From positions 1,860,001 to 1,924,000 of the forward strand of contig JALGAS010000006.1 in assembly GCA_023078685.1 (NCBI GenBank): 64,000 nucleotides of DNA. The letters are read 5' to 3'. Below the pieces are notes generated by a model. The model saw only the letters and a list, made by a program, of their open reading frames with translations, had not been told where the DNA came from and did not search any database. The position numbers and the translations under genes are program-made. Below are positions 55,861-64,000 of this stretch, one piece after another. The stretch's first letter is position 1. Each line of letters starts with the position of its first letter. This DNA comes from Neopestalotiopsis rosae. Lineage: Eukaryota; Ascomycota; Sordariomycetes; Amphisphaeriales; Sporocadaceae.

Positions 55861-58356
55861 TCAGCAGATGTTGAATATTTCAATCGGCGGCAGATTTTCC
55901 GACTCATTCTTGCGGAAGTCACTGGTCATCCTTTCATGAAGATAACACTCGCCCATGAATCGAAATAATGTCTTTCGAAAACCTTCATTGTCGCTTCCAA
56001 GCGTCCAATTTTCGCCTGCCAAGTCGGAATGGTTTTCCATTGGTCGTAATACAAAAGGAACTCTAGACCCCAGGAGAGCAACGACGATGTCGCCAGGCTC
56101 TACGTCGGGAGAGCACAGACCCATGTGCTCATCCTCTGTGATGAAGAAGCATTTTCCATGTCCCAGAAAAAGAAATGGAAATTGTTTCTCTCTCGGTATG
56201 GGGGACTCGAACAAGTGTTCAAGCAGATACTTTCCAATTCTTGGAGGAAGATATTCCATTTGAGGGTCAAATTGTGCCCATTCCATGGCAAAGCTCACAG
56301 CGAGTTCGGGGTCATCCCAGGGCCCCGGGATCGGATTGCTGTCCGCTGATTCGAACGATTGAGGCTGACCAGTCTGTCTTTCATTGCCAACAGCCTCGAC
56401 AGGGCCGCGATAGACTGGACTGAGCAAGAGAGTCTCGAGAAAGTCCCGAAACATTTGTTCCTTTTTGCCTTCATACCTGCCCCCTTTGCGACCCAGCCAC
56501 TCCTGTGGGCGAACGGGAACCACCTGGTCTTCGACTGCAATGGTGCGAACCATTGGCCGCTCCAAATAACACCAGAGAGGTATTAGTCCTGCTTTCATTC
56601 GGTCACCCGCAACATGCGGAGACGTGAGGTTTATCGAAATGTGCCTTTCGTGTTTCGCCATTTCCTTCTCCATTTGCTCAGTAGACCACTTTTTTCCGAT
56701 TATCGAATGCTTCGGGGATTCTGAATCCGCGAAGCAGCGTATTGGCAGGTTAAAGATGGACTTTACCCTCCCGATTTTTACGCCAGCCAGACTGAGTATA
56801 CGGTTCGTTATGGCTCTGGGCAAAGTACATGTGGGATCATTAGCCAAGTCAAGAAGATGAGCAGGAAAACCTGATGCGAGGTCATAATTATGCCCAGTGT
56901 GCCGTTGGACCTTTGTCAAACTGCTCACAGTCCAGGGTCCGCCAGTAGCCGGCCACAACGCCCAAGACGGATGTGACCGAACGTCAAGACAAGCCTCTGG
57001 CTTTGGCAAGCTTGGGTCGTTGAGCATGGGACTGGAGGGAAACAGTCTTCGAGGACCACCACATAGGAGACTCAGCACCTCGAGACCTCCACCATTCATG
57101 ATGCAGTACCGTGTGAAATCAATAAAAACCTGGCTCAGTGATTTGCTGTAGTCGGGCTGCACGAGCTCGTGCATTGAACGTTGACTTCCACCCCCCTCTG
57201 CTGACAAGCCAATCAAGGCAAAAAGCTTGTCTCTCAGGTCAGTCGCATTGAACTCTTCATAAGTGTCGATGAAAAGACTATACAACGACCTTGGCTCTGT
57301 AGATGGCGTTTCTGATTCTCTGAACTTCTGCTGGATCAAACTTGCCCAGATTATCGGCAGTGGTCCATTTTGGCCCGTCGGATAGATCTTGCGCCATAAG
57401 TGACGGAAGCGGTCCGCAACTACGATCCAAGCCCAAGGCACATGAGCCACTGTGACAAAGAGAAAGGTGCGTGAAGGTTTCACCGTTGCCTCTTGCAGAA
57501 CCCATATCCGTTTGAAGTATGGGTTCTGAAAGAGTGCATCCAATATTCGGAAGCAGCTCTCTGGTCCGAGCAATTCTCCATCTAATTGGTACGGCGTTCC
57601 AAGGATCTGACGCATTTGGTCTTCCTGCGGATTGATGGGATCAAACTCGTCTCCCCATGTTTCCCGCGCCAGCTTCATCATGGCGTTGATAAGATTGAGC
57701 CCCCGCATGACTGCCTGGTCCTCTCCAAGCCAAATCCAGACAAAGAAGGCGGACGAGTAAATCTTGTTCATCATGCCGACTTGACAATTACGCTCTTCAA
57801 TGAGTCCCTGGTTGATGCACAGGGCATCTATCCAAATCGGCTGAAAGTCAAGCATCGGAAACTGCTCCTTGACTCTTGGGATGGCCTTGCGTATGCTCTT
57901 GAGAGCGGAGAAGAGAGATCTTGTGACATTGAACCGCTGTTTAGACGAGCGCTCAACCGATATCATGGTCGGTCCGGCCTCGTCCTTTGAGTTTTCCTGC
58001 TCTCGTGCTTTTCGGGTTTCCTCGGGTGCATCTTGATACTGGTGGATGACGCTGATGGACTCTTGATCCCGCAAATCGCCCCAGCAGTAGGACAGTGCGA
58101 TATAGACTATCTGTCCTTTCTGCCAGATTGGCGGCACGTCGAATAAGGCGCAGACGAGTTCCTCATCTTCATCGTCGCTCTTTGCTGGCAGAATCTGCAT
58201 CAGACGGATCTGCTCATTCCCGGGTGTCAAATCGATTGAGCGATAAGACGCATAGTCGTTGGACACGCGTCGACTAGAGATGTCATCGTCATCCTCAAGC
58301 TGTGGGACTAACCCGGTCCCATCCACAGGCTCCAAGGCTCTTTCGTCGTTTCCCAT
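55861..58356 (-). CDS. HET-domain (heterokaryon incompatibility) protein
   Basis: Single exon, 831 residues from the ATG at 58356 (the open frame begins slightly earlier with GTG). The HET domain occupies about residues 45-260: EQIRLMQILPAK, YIALSYCWGD with the invariant SYCWG, FNVTRSLFSALKSIRK, PIWIDALCINQG and the region NKIYSSAFFVWIWLG, all diagnostic. HET is a TIR-like fold that triggers cell death when incompatible nuclei fuse; it acts in the cytoplasm. The C-terminal 570 residues are not repeat-based and match the common HET-only architecture (YFKRIWVLQEATV, LYSLFIDTYEEFNATDLRDKLFALIGLS, GDIVVALLGSRVPFVLR). There is no adjacent partner gene of known type, so which allele system it belongs to is not determinable. 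Confidence 0.93.
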   Translation of the reverse strand: MGNDERALEPVDGTGLVPQLEDDDDISSRRVSNDYASYRSIDLTPGNEQIRLMQILPAKSDDEDEELVCALFDVPPIWQKGQIVYIALSYCWGDLRDQESISVIHQYQDAPEETRKAREQENSKDEAGPTMISVERSSKQRFNVTRSLFSALKSIRKAIPRVKEQFPMLDFQPIWIDALCINQGLIEERNCQVGMMNKIYSSAFFVWIWLGEDQAVMRGLNLINAMMKLARETWGDEFDPINPQEDQMRQILGTPYQLDGELLGPESCFRILDALFQNPYFKRIWVLQEATVKPSRTFLFVTVAHVPWAWIVVADRFRHLWRKIYPTGQNGPLPIIWASLIQQKFRESETPSTEPRSLYSLFIDTYEEFNATDLRDKLFALIGLSAEGGGSQRSMHELVQPDYSKSLSQVFIDFTRYCIMNGGGLEVLSLLCGGPRRLFPSSPMLNDPSLPKPEACLDVRSHPSWALWPATGGPWTVSSLTKVQRHTGHNYDLASGFPAHLLDLANDPTCTLPRAITNRILSLAGVKIGRVKSIFNLPIRCFADSESPKHSIIGKKWSTEQMEKEMAKHERHISINLTSPHVAGDRMKAGLIPLWCYLERPMVRTIAVEDQVVPVRPQEWLGRKGGRYEGKKEQMFRDFLETLLLSPVYRGPVEAVGNERQTGQPQSFESADSNPIPGPWDDPELAVSFAMEWAQFDPQMEYLPPRIGKYLLEHLFESPIPREKQFPFLFLGHGKCFFITEDEHMGLCSPDVEPGDIVVALLGSRVPFVLRPMENHSDLAGENWTLGSDNEGFRKTLFRFMGECYLHERMTSDFRKNESENLPPIEIFNIC

Positions 58357-59368
58357 GACTGACACCTTCTAAGCCGATAGGTCAGCTAGGTTCCAAAATC
58401 TACAGTGATGCCCACCCGGTACCTTGCGTGCCCGTCACAATTTGCGGATCTTGTTGTATTGGTGTGATGAGTGCGGCTCCTACCATCAGCCACTTGCGAG
58501 CCTTTGCACAACCCACTCTCGTAAGTCGGTGTAACAGCGCGGTTGTTGAATCAGCAATGGAAAATTGCCAAATCGGGTGAATGAGCTCAGATGGTAGTCA
58601 GCCGCAGATGTATCAAAAGTGGAGGCCTTCTTGGCTCACTCCACCCCATTGAATATGGAGGTCCTCCGTTATTTCGGCAGTGCTGCAGAATTGTTACTTG
58701 CCAGAGACTCGAGAGGTTCAATTCGCGTCTCGCACGGTGAAGTGATCCGAATCAATATTTTCAGGCAGCTTGAAGTCAGTAAACATGAATTTATATAAGA
58801 CTTGACGAGTGAAGAAGAGTAGATTTTATATGCAGAGTGTAGGGAAAGGTATACATGGCTGTAGCAATCACAAATCGGGCGACTTTCATTCGTTATAGCT
58901 TGACCTATACACGGGCACATTCACATATAATCACCCCGCTTCCCCGGAAACTTGACTGCTAAAGATCTACGCTACCTAGCCGATACACGCTAATTTATGG
59001 TTATACGTAAATGCTGTGTGACAGCGGGATCTGGCAGGTGATTCGCGCAATGGCTTGACCTAAACGAACACGAAAGAAGCGCGTATGATCTGTTCATTCC
59101 TTGCATCGGTAATTATCCATCCGAGGATATTGTTTCATCCAGAACGTCATGTTAGCACGGTTGGGAGTTTTGCCCCGCCGTAGTGACAAACAAATGCGGG
59201 TGGCTGTTATCCTATCTTTCTAGCTTATGTTGATTATGATTGTGGATTGTTAAAAAGACGTTAACAATCTGTCGTCGAATATCAGCAAAGCTGTTCCACC
59301 ATCGGTATCGTTCAAATCTAGCAACCTGTTGAATCTGTGCGGGAGTTGCTTAGTATTGGTTGAAAGAC
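58357..59368. other. Divergent promoter region of HET and P450 genes
   Basis: About 1 kb between two genes transcribed away from each other. No supported gene; an 83-codon leftward frame (58669-58920) has no motif. Confidence 0.4.
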
Positions 59369-61224
59369 ATGTCGGTGCTCAACAAACTCTTCGCCTCGGG
59401 TGAAGTGGGCGCGTCGCAGTATGCTGCCGCCGCTGTGCTTCTGGTATACTCAAATGCTACCCCTGACCCGAATAGAAATGACTTGATAGTTGTTAACAAG
59501 TGTGACAGATCCTCGGATGGCAGTTTACAACCATATTCTACAATCTCTACCTCCATCCACTCCGCAAATTCCCCGGGCCCATCACCAGCAGAGCCTCCGG
59601 GATCCCGTGGGCTTTTCGCCACGCTACCGGCGTACAAGCGTTTCACACGCAGCAATTGCACGACCAGTATGGTCCTGTCGTGCGCATCGGGCCCAATCAC
59701 CTGTCCTATACCGACCCTCGGGCCTGGAAGGACATTTACGGGCACCGCGTCGGCGCCGAGTATTCCATGCAGGAAATGCCCAAGGCCAAGCCCTTTTACA
59801 ATGTGATCAAGAACATCCCCAGCTCCATTGTGAACGCGGATCGTGACGAGCACTCGTCGCTCCGCCGCGCGCTGTCGCACGGCTTCTCTGACAGCTCCAT
59901 GCGCGAGCAGGAGCCCCTGATTCAGCACTACGTCGACCTCTTGATCAAGAGGATCCACGAGAACTGCGATGGCGGCCGGACCGCGCTCAACCTCGAGGCC
60001 TGGTACAACTGGACGACCTTTGACGTCGTAGGCGATCTCGTCTTTGGCCAGTCCTTCAACTGTCTCCAGGATGTCGACTATCATCCCTGGGTCTCCTTCA
60101 TCTTCAAGAGTGTCCGCTTTGGTTCCGTGGCTGTGGCCCTCACCTACGTGGGACTCAGCAACTTGGTTCAAGTCATGTTCAAGATCAATGCTTTCCTGGC
60201 TATCAGCAAGATCCAGAATATGATCAAGGGATTTGTTCGAAACCGTCTGGATACAAAAGGAGAGCGAAACGACCTGTTTGAGGGTATTGTGAAGCGAAGA
60301 GAGGAGTGGGTGAGTGGAGCCAACCGTTGCTATTTGCCTATAGATACTGATTACTCGTTCATTAGAACATTTCCTTTGAGAAGCTGTCTTCAAACGCATT
60401 CATTTTGGTCCTAGCAGGATCTGAGACGACTGCCACCACCTTGTCAGGCGCCACATATTTGGTATTGAGCAACCCAGATGTTCTACAAAAGCTCGTCCAA
60501 GAAGTTCGTGGCAGTTTCAACAGCGCGGATGAAATCAACATCAATTCCGTCAACAAGCTAAGCTATATGCTCGCTGTTCTGAACGAATCTCTGCGACTTT
60601 ATCCACCTGTAACGTCGAGCTTGGCGCGCATGGTTCCTGGGAAAGGAGCAGATATAGCCGGGCAATATGTACCAGCAGGCGTATGATACCTCTCCTGACT
60701 CTAATCCATGAGACGATTGACTAACCCGAGATATCCGTTTCAGACTTATGTAGAAGTTCAGCATTGGGCCATGAATCATAGCAAGGAAAACTGGAGCAAT
60801 GCCTGGACCTTTGATCCCGAACGATTCCGTGGCGATTCTAAAGAGGTCTCAGAGGATAAATTCGAGGCTCTGCAACCTTTCAGTGTGGGGCCACGTAACT
60901 GTATCGGGCGCAAGTATGTCAATCTCTTGGCAATCTGGAGGCGAACGTCTTACTGATAAACAACATCTAGTCTTGCCTATGCTGAGATGCGGCTGATCCT
61001 GGCTCGAATCATCTTTGATTTTGACCTGAAGCTCGCAGACGACAGCAAAAATTGGATCGAGCGCCAGAAAGCGTTCCCTTTGGTAAGCATTATATCCTTT
61101 GATCATTTATCCCTGTCAAACCTAGTCCCTCATTATCTGGAATCAAGCGCAAAACTGCTAACAAACAATGCAGTGGGATAGAGTACCTCTAAACGTGTAT
61201 GTGACTCCACTTGACTCGAGGTGA
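59369..61224 (+). CDS. Cytochrome P450 monooxygenase (CYP65-like)
   Basis: Six exons, 59369..59443, 59509..60309, 60366..60680, 60744..60913, 60971..61082 and 61174..61224, give 507 residues with matching phases. Residues about 17-40 form the membrane anchor (YAAAAVLLILGWQFTTIFYN), followed by LYLHPLRKFPGP, the usual proline hinge. Motifs are the oxygen-binding I helix AGSETTATT, ExxR in NESLRLYPPV, the PERFRGDS region, and haem ligand loop FSVGPRNCIGRN with the cysteine thiolate, restored across the fourth intron. YGPVVRIGPNHLSYTDPRAWKDIYGHR is typical of CYP65-like fungal enzymes often labelled C-15 hydroxylase-like. There is no terpene, polyketide or peptide synthase nearby, so this is likely a stand-alone xenobiotic or secondary-metabolite hydroxylase. 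Substrate unknown. Confidence 0.92.
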
Positions 61225-61759
61225 CCGTGATTCGGGTGTACATTACTGGGGACATGGGCATTTTAAGGCTCCCTGCCTATATTGTGTAGGGACTATAGCA
61301 GTCTACATTTCTGAGGTCCAGGACAAAATTGACCAATATATTCGTGTCGATGCGATTTCGACGATCATCTCAATGATACCCCTTCGCTTTCAAGTGGCCG
61401 ATTATTTGGTATTCCAAGGCGCAGTGATTGATTGAAATGCCCTTCGACTTTCCACCCATAACTCTAAGCAGTCCTGCCAACGGTTTTCCCGTCATGGTTG
61501 ATGCTGTGCTCTGTATTATACACCTAATTGTACAAATATCTTGCCATCCCGAAATAGCTTTTGTAAAGGCCTAGTAGCTTGAATAGTCTCTTCTGCCCGA
61601 CTTCATTTATGCCGCTTGCGTGAGTTTGTACGTGTCTGTCGTTTTAATCGTACCTCCGGGTAGCACAAGACTCCATGGCCAGAGCCCTGACCTCGAGTTT
61701 GTTTTCGCGGGACAACATGCTCGCTCCCTTTTATGTTCCAAGGGTTTTCCACTGTTCGA
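61225..61759. other. Convergent 3' flanks of P450 and FMC1
   Basis: 535 bp with no gene; a mixture of 3' UTR-like A/T-rich stretches. Confidence 0.5.
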
Positions 61760-62074
61760 TCATGCCTTTTCTCCGTTGTTTTGGTATTCGACTGGTAGAT
61801 CCATGCCCACTCTTCGAGCCGTCAGTCTGACTCGCTCTTCCTCGTCCATGTTCATGCCCGGGTTGTATCTTTCGACAAGTGTGACATATTGTCTCTGCGC
61901 CTGGAGATATTGAACCAACTGATCTGCTTGCGCCAGTGATTGTTCGGTCGAGGAGCTGCTTGTAAATGTCTCTCGCAGCTTGTTGTGGAGGGTTGATCTG
62001 GGTTGGGCAGGTCGCGGGGGCAGCTCCCGGAGGAGGGCGCGGTAAATCGATCGAGTACGGGCAGCGGTAGCCAT
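61760..62074 (-). CDS. FMC1: Mitochondrial FMC1-like assembly factor
   Basis: Single exon, 104 residues from the ATG at 62074 (MATAARTRSIYRALLRELPPRP). The frame continues upstream but only this start gives the family N-terminus. The protein is LYR-motif-like: SIYRALLREL at the start, a Ser-rich spacer (SSSSTEQS), QADQLVQYLQAQRQYVTLVERYNPGMNMDEEERVRLTARRVGM and PVEYQN. Fungal FMC1 supports assembly or stability of mitochondrial F1Fo-ATP synthase via the Atp12 chaperone. It is head to head with the EngB-type GTPase 401 bp away; both products are predicted to work in mitochondria, so a shared bidirectional promoter is plausible. Confidence 0.85.
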   Translation of the reverse strand: MATAARTRSIYRALLRELPPRPAQPRSTLHNKLRETFTSSSSTEQSLAQADQLVQYLQAQRQYVTLVERYNPGMNMDEEERVRLTARRVGMDLPVEYQNNGEKA

Positions 62075-62475
62075 TGTGTTATAAGTGCACTCGTATTGTG
62101 CAGAGAGCCGCGATAAACAGATTGTATCAATTCGCTTGGATTTCAAATGCTGGTTGACAATGGATGCGCCTATGAATGGTACGAACGGACTGGATCAGCT
62201 TGCGGCGATAAGATAAGAATTTCTGGAGCTTGCTTAGCTTGAGAGCTAGCTAGGAACGCGCCCATTAACGAATGCGCGTCATGCAACTTCAAAATTTCCA
62301 ACTGACAGCCAAACCCCGTTAAATGAATGCGCCGGACCTTTGACCCATGTCGTACGAGACGGGCACAAGACTCTTTGCTCATATCGATGGTCCAACCGAC
62401 AATTTTCCCCTTGTGACCCAGGTACGATAGTGGTGGTCTAATTTGGTTCTTGCAAGAGTCCCTCACAATGGAAAT
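62075..62475. promoter_or_regulatory. Bidirectional promoter region FMC1 / EngB-type GTPase
   Basis: 401 bp separate the two start codons. No TATA-like box is obvious on either side. The pairing of two mitochondrial genes suggests a common promoter, but no known motif was recognised by eye. Confidence 0.5.
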
Positions 62476-64000
62476 ATGACGACATTACGTCAGGCTACAG
62501 CTCTCCTGGCTCTACCGGCGACTCTGCGGCCCTTGCTCTTTGCTGCACCGACGACGACGATACCCTCACCAGCTCCACAGGTGCGGCGATGCTTCCATGC
62601 AACCACTTGGGCCTATGCCCGATATCTGAGGCGGCCACTGTCGGTGGGCGCCTTTGTGGTCCCGCATAGTCCGGCTTTGCCTCTATCAGAGATACCCATC
62701 AAGGAGCTTCTACAGTCTCCCAAATCCGACAAGTCTCTTGCCGACGAGTTGAACAGGCTCTTCACCCAGAATCCTGCCACCTTTTACCACGGAACTTCCG
62801 ACTTTTACGAGCTGAAGAAAAATACGCGGATACCGGAAATATGCATCCTCGGACGCTCCAATGTCGGCAAGTCGACATTTGTCAATGCACTCGCAAACCG
62901 CCGGGATAATGAACTGGCACACACGAGTGCGAGGGCCGGTCGCACAAAAGCTATGAATGCCTTTGGATTCGGACCCGCGCCGACAATGAAGGAGCTTGCG
63001 GATACCGACACGGTCACGAAGCGGACGGAAGACTTGCCGAAACACAGCTTCTTCGTGCTCGATATGCCGGGATACGGACACAAGTCTTTGGAGGACTGGG
63101 GCAAACATATCAACCTGTACCTCAACAAGCGACAGGCCATCAAGGGTGCGATACTGCTGATTGACGGCGAAGTCGGGCCAAAGAGTGGCGACCTCATGGC
63201 CCTGGAGCTTTTGCAGGGGGCAGGAGTCAAGACAGCGATTGTGCTGACCAAGGCCGACAAGGCCAAGCACGAGGAGATCCTCAAAGAGACCTGCAAAAAT
63301 ATGTGGATAACGATGCGTGACGTTCATGCAAAAGACCCAAACAGCAAATGGGAGTGGGAAAAGGATTTCTTCGTCACAGCGCTCGGTGCAACGAAGAAGG
63401 AGATTGGCGTCGACTCCGTCGCCATTGCGAGATTAGCAGTCGCGCGACTGGCAGGGTTGGTGACAGAAAAAGAACGCCCGGAAATCACACCCGCCAAAGG
63501 TTATGGTGGCACAGTGGTTTCATTTGAGGATTTATTCGCCCAGAGTACGCCTTCGCCGACGTCCAGCATCAAGGAGTCCGCCAAAGCTGAGATGCCGAAA
63601 CCCATGGCTTCCACGAGCTCCTTCACAGCACTGGAGGAAGCTGCAGGGGAAGAACATGAGGCTCGTCGATCTGTCGGCCGCTTGCCACCGAGAGCTGCGA
63701 TTCACCGCTTGCGGCGCGACATTTCTCGATCTATGCCAGCGGCTCGCACGAGAACAGAGACGAGAAGGAACCTCAGTACTTCAAGCCGACCCAACTTCGC
63801 CACAAAACAGCCATCACCTCCTACCGATTACCATACCAGAAATCTCAACACTTTACCAGGACGTGAGCCATTGAGCCAGGAAGAACTAGAAAAGGCATTC
63901 AAGGAGTTTGTCAAGGGATTAGAGCCCGCAGAAACGCCCCTGGATCGCGCAGCATCTTATCAGCTGGCAAGCCACCGGGACCGCCCAAAGCACAAGGTTT
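62476..64000 (+). CDS. Mitochondrial EngB/YihA-type GTPase, 3' end outside window
   Basis: The frame from the ATG at 62476 (MTTLRQATALLALPAT) is open to the right edge: 508 complete codons, no intron needed. An N-terminal region rich in Arg, Ser and Ala fits a mitochondrial presequence. The EngB-type GTPase domain shows G1 CILGRSNVGKS (about 132-142), a G2-like GRTKAMNAF, G3 LDMPGYGHKSLEDW, and G4 TKADKAKHEE; the SAL-like G5 is TALGAT. Family members (yeast Mrx8 and bacterial EngB) help assemble the large ribosomal subunit. After about residue 330 the protein continues for at least 170 residues of Ser/Pro/Arg-rich low-complexity sequence with a helical end (LSQEELEKAFKEFVKGLEP). Bacterial EngB is about 200 residues, so this tail is a fungal addition. 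The stop codon is not seen. Confidence 0.9.
   Translation, partial: MTTLRQATALLALPATLRPLLFAAPTTTIPSPAPQVRRCFHATTWAYARYLRRPLSVGAFVVPHSPALPLSEIPIKELLQSPKSDKSLADELNRLFTQNPATFYHGTSDFYELKKNTRIPEICILGRSNVGKSTFVNALANRRDNELAHTSARAGRTKAMNAFGFGPAPTMKELADTDTVTKRTEDLPKHSFFVLDMPGYGHKSLEDWGKHINLYLNKRQAIKGAILLIDGEVGPKSGDLMALELLQGAGVKTAIVLTKADKAKHEEILKETCKNMWITMRDVHAKDPNSKWEWEKDFFVTALGATKKEIGVDSVAIARLAVARLAGLVTEKERPEITPAKGYGGTVVSFEDLFAQSTPSPTSSIKESAKAEMPKPMASTSSFTALEEAAGEEHEARRSVGRLPPRAAIHRLRRDISRSMPAARTRTETRRNLSTSSRPNFATKQPSPPTDYHTRNLNTLPGREPLSQEELEKAFKEFVKGLEPAETPLDRAASYQLASHRDRPKHKV

Noticed and set aside
59350..60399. 349-codon leftward frame opposite the P450
   Set aside because: Antisense of well-supported P450 exons; starts and ends do not match any gene structure.

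Overview
The window is nuclear DNA of a filamentous ascomycete (Pezizomycotina; the gene set suits a plant-associated or saprotrophic Sordariomycete-type fungus, but I cannot name the species). The reasons are short GT-AG introns of about 46-130 bp with CTAAC/CTGAC-like branch sites, monocistronic genes on both strands, fungus-specific families (Zn2Cys6 regulators, HET and NACHT/NLR proteins, DUF2456-type membrane protein) and many secreted plant-polymer enzymes. Exon joins were worked out by hand from splice signals, reading frame and family motifs. In every multi-exon gene the phases add up to an uninterrupted frame.

Layout. 1-4.3 kb: 3' part of a Zn2Cys6-type regulator (MHR domain), a convergent short Zn2Cys6 protein, and divergent from that an alpha/beta hydrolase with the residue set of fluoroacetate dehalogenases. 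4.9-7.1 kb: tartrate/D-malate dehydrogenase and a small secreted eight-cysteine protein. 7.1-9.7 kb: no supported gene. 9.7-10.8 kb: secreted pectin methylesterase. 11.0-18.4 kb: a 1953-residue NLR (membrane segment, SesB-like serine hydrolase, NACHT, long helical repeat region) preceded on the same strand by a membrane protein. 19.2-20.0 kb: DUF2456-like membrane protein. 20-22.8 kb: gene-poor, with a tRNA-Gln-derived direct repeat. 22.8-30.9 kb: GH43 enzyme, LPMO-like His-brace protein, methionine aminopeptidase 1 and secreted intradiol dioxygenase. 33-36 kb: single-pass surface protein and Hsp90 co-chaperone Aha1. 37.4-41.2 kb: DHA1 transporter, a broken small gene and a flavodoxin-fold reductase with a zinc ribbon. 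43.5-47.1 kb: a 1190-residue proline-rich protein behind a 29-base poly-C run. 48.9-54.0 kb: sugar transporter and GH3 beta-glucosidase-like enzyme. 55.9-64 kb: HET protein, cytochrome P450, then a divergent mitochondrial pair, FMC1 and an EngB-type GTPase that runs off the window.

Together the window mixes housekeeping genes (MetAP1, Aha1, FMC1, EngB) with an accessory set for plant cell-wall and aromatic breakdown (PME, GH43, GH3, LPMO-like, intradiol dioxygenase, sugar porter) and two genes of fungal non-self recognition or programmed cell death (NLR, HET). No biosynthetic cluster, CRISPR array, rRNA or intact transposon was seen. The most unusual locus is the membrane-anchored hydrolase-NLR, with recent-looking 111-bp tandem repeats in its sensor region.
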